DNA of 11,887 bases from an uncultured Solirubrobacteraceae bacterium (GTDB lineage: Bacteria; Actinomycetota; Thermoleophilia; Solirubrobacterales; Solirubrobacteraceae), in the NCBI GenBank assembly GCA_902806215.1, contig CADCVT010000406.1:1-11887 (forward strand). The letters are read 5' to 3'. The notes below the pieces were generated by a model. It was not told the origin of the DNA. It worked only from the letters and a program-made list of their open reading frames with translations, and did not search any database. Positions 1 to 6,059 of this stretch are shown one piece after another (the first letter of the stretch is position 1; every line of letters begins with the position of its first letter). The translations under genes and the position numbers were made by a program.

Positions 1-908
1 TCGCGGTCGTCGTCGTCGACGAGCAGCACCGCTTCGGCGTGCGCCAGCGCGCCGCGCTCGACGCCAAGGCTCCCGCCGGTCTCGCGCCGCACGTGCTGCA
101 CATGACCGCGACGCCGATCCCGCGCACGCTGCGCCTCGCGTCGTTCGGCGCGCTCGACGTGACCGCGCTGCGCGAGCTGCCACGGGGCCGCCAGCCGATC
201 GAGACGTTCGTCGCCGACGGCGAGCGCTCACGGGCGCGCGCGTACGAGCGCATCCGCGAGGAGCTGCGCGCCGGTCGTCAGGCGTTCGTCGTGTGCCCGC
301 TGGTCGAGGACTCCGAGGCCGTGGCCGCCCGCGCGGCGACCGCCGAGTACGAGCGGCTGCGTGCGACCGAGTTCGAGGACTTCGAGGTCGTGCTCCTGCA
401 CGGCCAGATGAAGCCGCGCGAGAAGGCCGAGGCGATGGAGCGGTTCTCGTCGGGCGGCGCCGACGTGCTCGTCGCGACGACGGTCATCGAGGTCGGCATC
501 GACGTGCCCAACGCGACGGTGATGCTCATCGAGGACGCCGACCGGTACGGCCTGTCGCAGCTGCATCAGCTGCGCGGTCGCGTCGGGCGCGGCGCGCACA
601 AGTCGCTGTGCCTCGTCTTCGGCCCGGGGGAGTCCAGGCGGCTGAAGGCGCTCGCGCAGCACACCGACGGCTTCGAGCTCGCCGAGATCGACCTCGAGCT
701 GCGCGGCGAGGGCGAGCTCACCGGCACGCGGCAGTCGGGGCTCGCGCGGTTCCGCTACGCGCTGCTGCCCGACGACGTCGCGCTGCTCGAGCGCGCCCGA
801 CGGCGCGCCGAGTCGCTGCTCGCCGAGGACCCCGCGTTCGAGCGGCCCGAGCACGCGCTCCTCGCCGACGCGCTGCGGTCGCGCGAGCGCGAGCCGATCG
901 CCGCCTAG
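1..908 (+). CDS. recG: ATP-dependent DNA helicase RecG, C-terminal part (5' end outside window)
   Basis: RecG is a superfamily 2 helicase that remodels stalled replication forks and branch-migrates Holliday junctions. The frame is open from base 3 and begins inside the helicase core. The Walker B/DExH box DEQHRFG is encoded at 18-38 and motif III TATPIPRT at about 105-128. Motifs IV-VI follow: LLHGQMK, then VATTVIEVGIDVPNA, then QLHQLRGRVGRG. After them comes the conserved RecG tail with HTDGFELAEIDLELRGEGEL and GTRQSG, which matches the TRG region needed to couple ATP hydrolysis to translocation. The stop is TAG at 906-908. The GTG at 39 is internal and not a real start, because the DEQH motif lies upstream of it in the same frame. 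rsmD follows after 8 bases, so the genes are probably co-transcribed. The N-terminal wedge domain and Walker A motif are outside the window. Confidence 0.96.
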   Translation, partial: AVVVVDEQHRFGVRQRAALDAKAPAGLAPHVLHMTATPIPRTLRLASFGALDVTALRELPRGRQPIETFVADGERSRARAYERIREELRAGRQAFVVCPLVEDSEAVAARAATAEYERLRATEFEDFEVVLLHGQMKPREKAEAMERFSSGGADVLVATTVIEVGIDVPNATVMLIEDADRYGLSQLHQLRGRVGRGAHKSLCLVFGPGESRRLKALAQHTDGFELAEIDLELRGEGELTGTRQSGLARFRYALLPDDVALLERARRRAESLLAEDPAFERPEHALLADALRSREREPIAA

Positions 909-911
909 TGT
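906..911 (+). promoter_or_regulatory. possible -10 box for a leaderless rsmD transcript
   Basis: TAGTGT fits the actinobacterial TAnnnT -10 pattern and lies 5 bases before the rsmD ATG, so transcription could begin at or next to the start codon. Its first three bases are the recG stop codon. No convincing -35 is visible and rsmD may simply be read from recG. Weak on its own; listed because the same arrangement recurs before other genes in the window. Confidence 0.25.
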
Positions 912-916
912 CCTAG

Positions 917-1447
917 ATGCGCGTCATCGCGGGGCGCTTCCGCGGCCGGCGGCTCGTCGCACCGTCCGGCATCGACACGCGGCCGACGTCCGATCGCGTG
1001 CGCGAGGCGCTGTTCTCGATCCTCGGACCGCTCGACGGCGCGACCGTCCTCGACCTGTACGCGGGGACCGGCGCACTCGGGATCGAGGCGCTGTCAAGGG
1101 GTGCTGACAGCGCGGTGTTCGTCGAGCAGGATCCGCGTGCCGCGAAGGCGCTCCTCACCAACCTCGAGACGCTGGGGGCCAAGGGCGACGTCAGGCGCGC
1201 CGACGTCCTCGCCGCCCTGCGGGACGCACGCCGGCGCGGTGAGACATACAGTCTCATCCTCTGCGACCCCCCGTACCGGCTGTCCCCGGATCTCGGAGCG
1301 TCGTTGTCGGAGGCCCTCGGGCCCGTGCTCGCCGCCGGCGCGCGCGTGGTCACCGAGAGCGACCGGCGCCACCCCCTTGACCTCTCCATGCCCATCGACG
1401 ACGAACGCCGTTACGGCGACACGCTGATCCGCATCCATGAGTCCTGA
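917..1447 (+). CDS. rsmD: 16S rRNA (guanine-N2)-methyltransferase RsmD
   Basis: RsmD methylates N2 of G966 in 16S rRNA (E. coli numbering) using S-adenosylmethionine, acting on the assembling small subunit. The 176-aa length is typical for the family. Visible features are the N-terminal MRVIAGRFRGRRL; the signature RPTSDRVREALFSIL (about residues 22-36); the SAM-binding motif I VLDLYAGTGALGIEALSRGA (44-63); an acidic residue pair after FVEQD (69-72) for the SAM ribose; and the catalytic DPPY of N-methyltransferases at 117-120. The ATG at 917 is chosen because the protein then begins exactly at the conserved RVIAG start. The last 11 bases overlap coaD, which implies translational coupling. recG-rsmD-coaD is a common actinobacterial order. 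Confidence 0.96.
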   Translation: MRVIAGRFRGRRLVAPSGIDTRPTSDRVREALFSILGPLDGATVLDLYAGTGALGIEALSRGADSAVFVEQDPRAAKALLTNLETLGAKGDVRRADVLAALRDARRRGETYSLILCDPPYRLSPDLGASLSEALGPVLAAGARVVTESDRRHPLDLSMPIDDERRYGDTLIRIHES

Positions 1448-1949
1448 CAAGCGCCGGTGCATCTGCCCGGGGACGTACGACCCCATCACCAACGGGCATC
1501 TCGACATCATCGGACGTGCCTCCGAGCTGTTCGACGAGGTCATCGTCGCGGTGGTCAACCAGTCCACGCGCAAGTCGAGCGCGATCTTCGGCATCGAGGA
1601 CCGGCTCGCGTTCATCAACAAGGCGACGGCCCACTTCGGCAACGTCCGCGCCGAGCCGTTCGACGTCCTCGTCGTCGACTTCGCACGCCAGATGGGCGCT
1701 CGCGCGATCGTCAAGGGCCTGCGCGCGATCTCCGACTTCGAGTACGAGTTCGAGATGCACCAGCTCAACCGCCGCGAGGCGCCGGACATCGACACCCTCT
1801 ACCTCATGGCGAGTCCTCAGTACAGTTTCCTCAGCTCAAGCGGCGTCAAGGAGCTCGCGACGTTCGGCGGCCGAATCGAGGACCTGGTTCCCGACGGAGT
1901 CGCAGAACGCCTGAAGGAAGAACTTCAGCGCCGCCGAAACCAAGGCTGA
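1437..1949 (+). CDS. coaD: pantetheine-phosphate adenylyltransferase (CoaD)
   Basis: CoaD transfers AMP from ATP to 4'-phosphopantetheine, giving dephospho-CoA in the penultimate step of CoA synthesis. It acts in the cytosol as a hexamer. The 170-aa length is close to the usual 160 or so. The nucleotidyltransferase motif GTYDPITNGH is at residues 12-21, where the HxGH-type motif ends in NGH. KGLR is at 93-96 and FEYEFEM at 101-107. The second nucleotide-binding motif, usually ISSTxVRE, appears here as LSSSGVKELA near 132-141, a mild variant. The start overlaps rsmD by 11 bases in another frame. The chosen ATG puts the conserved PGTYDP about ten residues in, as expected. A SepIVA-like gene follows 6 bases later. 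Confidence 0.97.
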   Translation: MSPDKRRCICPGTYDPITNGHLDIIGRASELFDEVIVAVVNQSTRKSSAIFGIEDRLAFINKATAHFGNVRAEPFDVLVVDFARQMGARAIVKGLRAISDFEYEFEMHQLNRREAPDIDTLYLMASPQYSFLSSSGVKELATFGGRIEDLVPDGVAERLKEELQRRRNQG

Positions 1950-1955
1950 TTCTCC

Positions 1956-2426
1956 ATGGACGTCCTCGTTCTCATCGACAAACTCGACGACCTCGTGCAC
2001 AACGCGAAGCCGGTCCCGCTGACGGACCAGGTGCGTGTGGACAAGGAGGAGATCTACGACATCCTCGATCAGATGCGCGCGACGATCCCCGAGGAGATCA
2101 AGCAGGCGCGCTGGATCGTCAAGGAGCGTCAGGAGATGCTCGCCGAGGCCAAGCGCGAGGCCGAGCGGGTCGTGAAGGAGGCGCGCGAGCGCCAGACCCG
2201 CCTCGTCTCCGAGACCGAGATCGTCAAGCAGGCCGAGCGCGCCGCCGAGGACATCGTCGAGGACGCCCGGTCGCGTGAGCGCGAGATCCGCCTCGGCGCC
2301 GAGGACTACGCGGACGAGATCCTCAACACGCTCGAAGTCAACCTCACGAAGTTCATCGCCGCCGTCCAGCGTGGGCGCGAGCGCCTGCAGGGCAAGGACG
2401 AGGCGACCACCGCCGACGTCGCGTAG
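1956..2426 (+). CDS. DivIVA/SepIVA-like coiled-coil protein
   Basis: A 156-aa, strongly charged protein. The N-terminus (MDVLVLIDKLDDLVHNAKPV, about 1-20) and the VDKEEIYDILDQMRATIPEEIKQAR block (about 29-53) match the actinobacterial family often annotated as 'ATPase' or cell-division-initiation protein, related to mycobacterial SepIVA. From about residue 55 to 150 it is almost continuous heptad-like helix rich in Glu, Arg and Ala (KREAERVVKEARER, then AERAAEDIVEDARSR, then ADEILNTLEVNLTKFIAAVQRGRERL), so an elongated coiled coil is expected. No nucleotide-binding motif is visible. In mycobacteria SepIVA lies next to yceD and rnc and is involved in envelope growth and division; that role here is inference. 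It sits 6 bases after coaD and 6 before the SRPBCC gene. Confidence 0.82.
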   Translation: MDVLVLIDKLDDLVHNAKPVPLTDQVRVDKEEIYDILDQMRATIPEEIKQARWIVKERQEMLAEAKREAERVVKEARERQTRLVSETEIVKQAERAAEDIVEDARSREREIRLGAEDYADEILNTLEVNLTKFIAAVQRGRERLQGKDEATTADVA

Positions 2427-2432
2427 GCCCGC

Positions 2433-2879
2433 ATGGGCCTCGAGGGCGGCGAGCTGTCGTTCGTCACCGCCGCCTCGCCTTCGGACTGCTTCGCCGCGGT
2501 CCTCGACTTCGAGTCGTATCCGTCGTGGCAGGGACCGATCGAGTCCTGCACGGTGCTCGAGCGTGATTCCGACGGCCGGGGCTCGCTCGTCGAGTCGGTC
2601 GTCGACCTCAAGATCCGCCAGGCGCGGTACGTGCTCCGGTACTCGTACGAGGAGCCGCGCCTCGTGCGCTGGACCTTCGTCGAGGGCGACCCGAAGGACG
2701 TCGCCGGCGAGTTCGTCTTCGAGGACGACGGCGCCGGCGGCACGCGCGGCGTCTACCGCCAGGCGATCGACGTCGGACGCCTCGGGATGCTCGCGCGCGG
2801 CCCGGCCAAAGCCGGCCTGAAGAAGCTCCTGCTCGACGAGGCGGTCAGGGACCTGAAGGCTCGCGTCGAGGCGGCCTAG
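2433..2879 (+). CDS. SRPBCC (START/polyketide-cyclase-like) family protein
   Basis: A 148-aa protein with the signature of the SRPBCC ligand-binding fold. An N-terminal strand is followed by SPSDCFAAVLDFESYPSW (about 15-32), where the family's D-x-x-x-YPxW turn is clear. Next come alternating strands (VDLKIRQARYVLRYSYEEP, LVRWTFVEGD, GEFVFEDDGAGGTRGVYRQ). A long C-terminal helix (KKLLLDEAVRDLKARVEA, about 130-147) closes the pocket. These proteins bind hydrophobic ligands or act as small cyclases or dehydratases; no ligand can be assigned. It starts 6 bases after the SepIVA-like gene and ends the plus-strand run, converging on the MerR gene. Small SRPBCC proteins of this kind are frequent near envelope and lipid genes in actinobacteria, but the link is inferred. 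Confidence 0.85.
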   Translation: MGLEGGELSFVTAASPSDCFAAVLDFESYPSWQGPIESCTVLERDSDGRGSLVESVVDLKIRQARYVLRYSYEEPRLVRWTFVEGDPKDVAGEFVFEDDGAGGTRGVYRQAIDVGRLGMLARGPAKAGLKKLLLDEAVRDLKARVEAA

Positions 2880-2917
2880 CCGCCGCTAGCGGCAGCGCTA
2901 GCGACGGCTAGGGCGGC
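2870..2917. terminator. candidate bidirectional terminator hairpin with clustered CTAG
   Basis: The gap between the converging SRPBCC and MerR genes is only 52 bases and carries overlapping inverted repeats. GGCGGC at 2870-2875 can pair with GCCGCC at 2879-2884. GCCGCTAGCGGC at 2882-2893 is a perfect 12-base palindrome. A larger stem pairs 2879-2890 with 2907-2917 (11 pairs with one bulged G at 2885). There is no T-tract on either strand, so it is not a classical intrinsic terminator; U-less hairpins are proposed in actinobacteria. Confidence 0.5.
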
Positions 2918-2931
2918 GAACCGGCCGATGA

Positions 2932-3657
2932 TCAGTCGAGCGCGGCCTGAGCGCGGGCCGCGTACGCCATGACGTCGGGGTCCATCGTTCCCTGCGAGGC
3001 CTTCTCGACGCCCTGTTCGGAGTACATGCGCTGTAGGGACGCGTGGGTCTCGGGGTCGCCTCCGGTGAACTGCTCGAGCAGCCCCTTCCACCGGCGGGAG
3101 AGCGCCTGGACCGACGGGTCGGCCGGGTCGGTGCCGGCCTGCATCGCGGCGCGCATCTCGGCGATGAGCTCCACCCACTCCTGCTGGACCCTCGCCATGC
3201 CGTCCTCGCCGAGCTGCTCGCGGCGCTCGGCCAGCTGGGCGAGCTGCTCGTCCGTGTAGTACCGCTCGTGCATCGTCATCACCTCGATCGTGTGCATGAG
3301 CTCGTCGGCCGATGCCTCGCCGCCGGCGTCGAGCGCCTGGAGGAGACGCGCGAGCCGGTCCCGGAGGCGAGCCGCCGCAGCGGCCTCCTCCTCGACCTGG
3401 TCGAGCTGGCGCTGCACCGCGGCGCGCAGGTCGGGGCCCTCGCGGTCGAGCGCCGTGGCGATCTCCGTCAGCGGCAGCCCGAGGCGCCGTAGCGCCGCGA
3501 TCCGCTCGAGCCGCTCGAGCTCCGCCCGCGCGTAGCGACGGTGACCCGCGCCGGTCCGCTGCGACGGCACGAGGAGGCCGACCGAGTCCCAGTGGTGCAG
3601 GGTCCGCACCGTCAGACCGGTGGCCGCCGCGAGCTGTCCGACGCTCCACGTCTCCAT
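2932..3657 (-). CDS. MerR-family regulator with TipAS-like C-terminal domain (TipAL type)
   Basis: A 241-aa transcription factor. Residues 1-70 are a MerR winged helix-turn-helix: WSVGQLAAATGLTVRTLHHWD, then the wing RTGAGHRRY (about 33-41), then RRLGLPLTEI. A coiled-coil dimer helix follows (about 75-110). Residues of about 115-238 match the TipAS antibiotic-recognition domain (HERYYTDEQLAQL, RVQQEWVELIAEMR, SRRWKGLLEQFTGGD, MYSEQG). TipAL proteins untwist their own promoter when an amphipathic or thiopeptide drug is bound. The ATG at 3657 is chosen, not the in-frame upstream one at 3696, because the latter lies within the operator and the HTH conventionally begins a few residues from the start. 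The protein has no cysteine, so covalent thiopeptide capture as in Streptomyces TipAL is not possible. Autoregulation is indicated by the operator just upstream. Confidence 0.93.
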   Translation of the reverse strand: METWSVGQLAAATGLTVRTLHHWDSVGLLVPSQRTGAGHRRYARAELERLERIAALRRLGLPLTEIATALDREGPDLRAAVQRQLDQVEEEAAAAARLRDRLARLLQALDAGGEASADELMHTIEVMTMHERYYTDEQLAQLAERREQLGEDGMARVQQEWVELIAEMRAAMQAGTDPADPSVQALSRRWKGLLEQFTGGDPETHASLQRMYSEQGVEKASQGTMDPDVMAYAARAQAALD

Positions 3658-3665
3658 GGGCGCTG

Positions 3666-3696
3666 ACGCTAGAACCTCACGCAGCGTGAGGTTCAA
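3666..3696 (-). promoter_or_regulatory. MerR-type promoter and operator of the TipAL-like gene
   Basis: On the minus strand, a -35 box TTGAAC (plus 3691-3696) and a -10 box TAGCGT (plus 3666-3671) are separated by exactly 19 bases. That long spacer is the hallmark of promoters activated by MerR-family proteins through DNA distortion. Centred in it is a perfect dyad with 11-base arms GAACCTCACGC (3672-3682) and GCGTGAGGTTC (3684-3694) around a single base at 3683. The -10 lies only 8 bases before the ATG, so the transcript would have almost no leader. The dyad position strongly implies binding by the adjacent regulator; binding itself is not shown. Confidence 0.9.
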
Positions 3697-3715
3697 GCGT
3701 CTTGGCGCGCCGGCG

Positions 3716-4300
3716 CTACGAGCGGCGGAGGGCGAACGTCAGCGGTCGCCACTCGCGCGCCTCGTCGAGCGTCACCGCGTCGACGGCCAGCGACAGCTCG
3801 TCGACCGTGAACGGCCACGGGTCGAGATCGACCTCCTTGCCTCCGCACAGGTCGAGCGACAGCCCGTCCCAGACCATGATCAGGTGGCTCGCGCGGTCAA
3901 CGACATCGTCGTCGAGGCCGTCGCGCAGGCGGGCCTGCCGCGCGTGCTCGCGCTCGACGAGCGCGTCGACGTCCGGACCGCCCTTGCCGCCCTTCTGCCG
4001 CCAGCCCATCAGCCGCGTGCAGTGCAGCGAGACGAGCAGCCCGACCCACCGCCCGTACGTCGCGGCGGCGTCGGTCCCGGCGGTCCAGATCGCGACGTGC
4101 TCGGCCGTCTCGACCTCCATGAACGAGATCGGTCGCGGGCTCTGCTCCCACGCTGCCCAGCCGATGTCGTGGATCGCGGCGGCGACGCGCAGGTCCTGCA
4201 CGGGGAGGTCCTCGTCGATCCGCCACGCCTCGGCGAGCCGCCCGGACAGCGCGCTGTGCGCGGTCTGCGAAACCCCGAGACCGTCGGGACGGACGATCAT
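3716..4300 (-). CDS. DUF3891 family protein
   Basis: A 194-aa protein of uncharacterised family DUF3891. Recognisable family blocks are the N-terminal MIVRPDG; AIHDIGWAAWE (about 43-52) with a His-Asp pair; FMEVETAEHVAIW (60-72); GLLVSLHCTRL (87-97); MVWDGLSLDLCGG (142-154); and the end block LDPWPF followed by PLTFALR. The spaced histidines (H15, H44-D45, H68, H93) together with D145 suggest a metal-binding, HD-like helical site, but this is inference and no activity is assigned. Its ATG overlaps the stop of the acylphosphatase gene in an ATGA, indicating translational coupling and a shared mRNA. The MerR promoter lies in the 58-base gap downstream of its stop, so the regulator gene can be transcribed independently. 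Confidence 0.85.
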   Translation of the reverse strand: MIVRPDGLGVSQTAHSALSGRLAEAWRIDEDLPVQDLRVAAAIHDIGWAAWEQSPRPISFMEVETAEHVAIWTAGTDAAATYGRWVGLLVSLHCTRLMGWRQKGGKGGPDVDALVEREHARQARLRDGLDDDVVDRASHLIMVWDGLSLDLCGGKEVDLDPWPFTVDELSLAVDAVTLDEAREWRPLTFALRRS

Positions 4301-4566
4301 CGGACCTCGAAGCCGCCGAGACCCTCGGGCGACGCGTCGGTGACCTCGACGCCCGTGACCTCCGCGCGGGGAGGGCCGCCGCCGCGCGCCCAGGCGATCA
4401 CGGCCTCGACGGCGTCGTCGGCGCCCTCCATGTGCGCCTCGACCGTTCCGTCGTCGCGGTTTCGGACCCAGCCGCAGACGCCGTGGGACGACGCCGTGCT
4501 GCGGGTCGAGTCGCGGAAGAACACCCCCTGCACGCGGCCGGAGACGACGATGCGCCGAGCGATCAC
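4297..4566 (-). CDS. acyP: acylphosphatase
   Basis: A compact 89-aa protein with the two acylphosphatase signatures. The phosphate-binding loop is SGRVQGVFFR (about 9-18) with the catalytic Arg at 18. GWVRNRDDGTVEAHMEG (32-48) carries the catalytic Asn at 36. The enzyme hydrolyses carboxyl-phosphate bonds such as acetyl phosphate, 1,3-bisphosphoglycerate or acyl phosphates. The GTG at 4566 is preferred: it places the RRIVVSG strand at the very N-terminus, gives the family length, and lies after the upstream gene's stop. An in-frame ATG further upstream would add an Arg-rich, non-homologous extension overlapping that gene. It overlaps DUF3891 by 4 bases and follows the nuclease-like gene by 19. 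PlsX, encoded later in the window, produces acyl-phosphates, which is a possible but untested substrate link. Confidence 0.93.
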   Translation of the reverse strand: MIARRIVVSGRVQGVFFRDSTRSTASSHGVCGWVRNRDDGTVEAHMEGADDAVEAVIAWARGGGPPRAEVTGVEVTDASPEGLGGFEVR

Positions 4567-4585
4567 GCTCCGAAGTGTCGCGCGC

Positions 4586-5980
4586 TCAGCCCGCGAAGGG
4601 AGGCGCGGCGAACCGCGGAGCGGGCCGCGCGTCGTCCGCCGCGTCGGAGCCGTCGTCCGCCGCACCGACCGGCGCGTCCGCGGCCGCGACGTCGTCGCCC
4701 GCGTCGAGCAGCGCGCCGATCTCGGACAGGTGCGCGCGGACGCCCGCGGCCATCGCGTCGAGGATCGTGCGCGCGCCCTCGATCCCGTTCGTCGCGTGGG
4801 TGAGCTGCTGCTTGATCCGCCGCACCTCCTCCATCGCGCCGAGCGCGCGCTCGACCTCGCCCCGTACGGCGTCGGCGTCGATGCCGTCCCCGGAGCCCTT
4901 GGTCATCAGGACGCGCGCCCGTGCCAGCGAGTAGGCGACCTCGAGCGGCAGGCGCGACCCGTCCTCGGGGTCGAACACGACGAACAGCTTGTCCCCGTTG
5001 AACTCGCGCAGCTGCGGCGTGCGCGCCGGCAGCTTCTCGTCGGTGGGCACGACGAACACGCCGTAGTCGGCGCCGCGCGCGTCCATCGCCGCGTCGAGCT
5101 CGGCCAGCGCCTTCTTCTTCGGGATCTGCGAGTTCTTGGCCTCGAAGACGATGCGGCCGCGCGCGGGGCCCGCGCAGGCGTCGATCGCCACGACGACGTC
5201 GCCCTTCTTGCCGCCGACGCCGGGGACGTCGCCGACCGCGTCGCAGTCGTCGCCCTGCGCGTGCGCGATCCCGTCGAGCGCCTCGAACACCGACTCCTCG
5301 TACGTGCGGCCCTTCGCGGTGCCGCGCTCGGCCTCGGCCGCGACCTCGACGAGCTTCTCCTTCTCGGCCTTCAGCGACGCGAGCTCGAGCCGCATCGCCT
5401 CGACGCGCTCGGCCATCGTCTTCATCGAGCTCGCCTGCTGCTCGGTCTGCGCGCGCACCATCAGCGCCTGCTGGTCGGCGCTCTCGCGCATCGCCTTCAG
5501 CGTCGCCCGTTGGATCGCGACGATCGGGTTGGTCTCCGAGTCCGACGTGAACTGCTTGCGCACGTCCTCGCGGATCTGCCCCGCCAGCTCGGCGACGACG
5601 GCGCGGACCTTGTGCTGCACCGCGCCCGAGGACTCGTCGCCGAAGTGCTTGGCGAACACGCGCGAGACGTGGCCCTCCTCGGGCGCGAAGACCTGCTCGA
5701 CCTTCTCGTCGAGGCGGTCGGCCACCGCGCGCGAGCGCTCGGTGAACTCCGCCTTCATCCGCTCGAACTCGGCCTTGACCACCTCGGTCTCGGCGGTCGA
5801 CTCCTGCCGGTCGAGCACCCGCGCGCCCACGCCCAGCGCGTCGATGACGAACCGGGCGGGCTCCGCGGACTCCGACGCCAGGCGCGTCGCGACCTCGTCG
5901 TCGACGATGAGCATGTCGATCACGAGACGGCCGTTGCGGACCGAGACCTGCGCGAAGGGGAGGGGGGTGGCAGCTTCCAT
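4586..5980 (-). CDS. coiled-coil protein with PD-(D/E)XK nuclease-like core, function unknown
   Basis: A 464-aa protein that I do not recognise as a named family. Residues of about 1-58 form a small N-terminal region. Residues of about 60-220 are mostly helical, with charged heptads likely to form coiled coils (VVKAEFERMKAEFTERSR, LELASLKAEKEKLVEVAAEAE). Residues of about 223-340 look like a restriction-endonuclease fold: KGRTYEESVFEAL with E228/E229 on the first helix, KKGDVVVAID with D261, then RIVFEAKNSQ with E280 and K282 (the E-x-K pair), followed by KKKALAELDAAMDARGADYGVFVV. The layout resembles RmuC and DUF2130 proteins. A helical segment and an acidic, Ala/Pro-rich tail (about 425-464) follow. 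The gene heads a minus-strand run with the acylphosphatase and DUF3891 genes and is divergent from the gene at 6060. The nuclease role is inferred from motif spacing only. Confidence 0.8.
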   Translation of the reverse strand: MEAATPLPFAQVSVRNGRLVIDMLIVDDEVATRLASESAEPARFVIDALGVGARVLDRQESTAETEVVKAEFERMKAEFTERSRAVADRLDEKVEQVFAPEEGHVSRVFAKHFGDESSGAVQHKVRAVVAELAGQIREDVRKQFTSDSETNPIVAIQRATLKAMRESADQQALMVRAQTEQQASSMKTMAERVEAMRLELASLKAEKEKLVEVAAEAERGTAKGRTYEESVFEALDGIAHAQGDDCDAVGDVPGVGGKKGDVVVAIDACAGPARGRIVFEAKNSQIPKKKALAELDAAMDARGADYGVFVVPTDEKLPARTPQLREFNGDKLFVVFDPEDGSRLPLEVAYSLARARVLMTKGSGDGIDADAVRGEVERALGAMEEVRRIKQQLTHATNGIEGARTILDAMAAGVRAHLSEIGALLDAGDDVAAADAPVGAADDGSDAADDARPAPRFAAPPFAG

Positions 5981-6019
5981 GGGAATCGGAGCACAAGGTG
6001 CCAGCCGGACCCGACGGAA

Positions 6020-6038
6020 CGGGCGCGACGACCGCCCG
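6020..6038. promoter_or_regulatory. inverted repeat in the divergent promoter region
   Basis: CGGGCG (6020-6025) and CGCCCG (6033-6038) form a 6-base dyad with a 7-base centre in the 79-base gap between divergent genes. It would lie about 22-40 bases upstream of a start at 6060, overlapping the -35 to -10 zone, so it could be an operator. A dyad this short and GC-rich can easily arise by chance here. Confidence 0.2.
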
Positions 6039-6047
6039 AAACGCCAC

Positions 6048-6053
6048 TAGGCT
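6048..6053 (+). promoter_or_regulatory. -10 box for a probably leaderless transcript of the gene at 6060
   Basis: TAGGCT occupies exactly -12 to -7 relative to the GTG at 6060, the placement expected if transcription starts on the first base of the start codon. No Shine-Dalgarno sequence precedes the GTG, which supports a leaderless mRNA. No good -35 is visible. Confidence 0.55.
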
Positions 6054-6059
6054 CCGACT

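Noticed and set aside
1094..1795. Minus-strand open frame opposite rsmD and coaD.
   Set aside because: It spans two well-supported plus-strand genes and has no recognisable motifs.
3658..3696. An upstream start at 3696 for the MerR-type regulator.
   Set aside because: It would place the start inside the -35 box and operator and add residues not seen before the HTH in this family.
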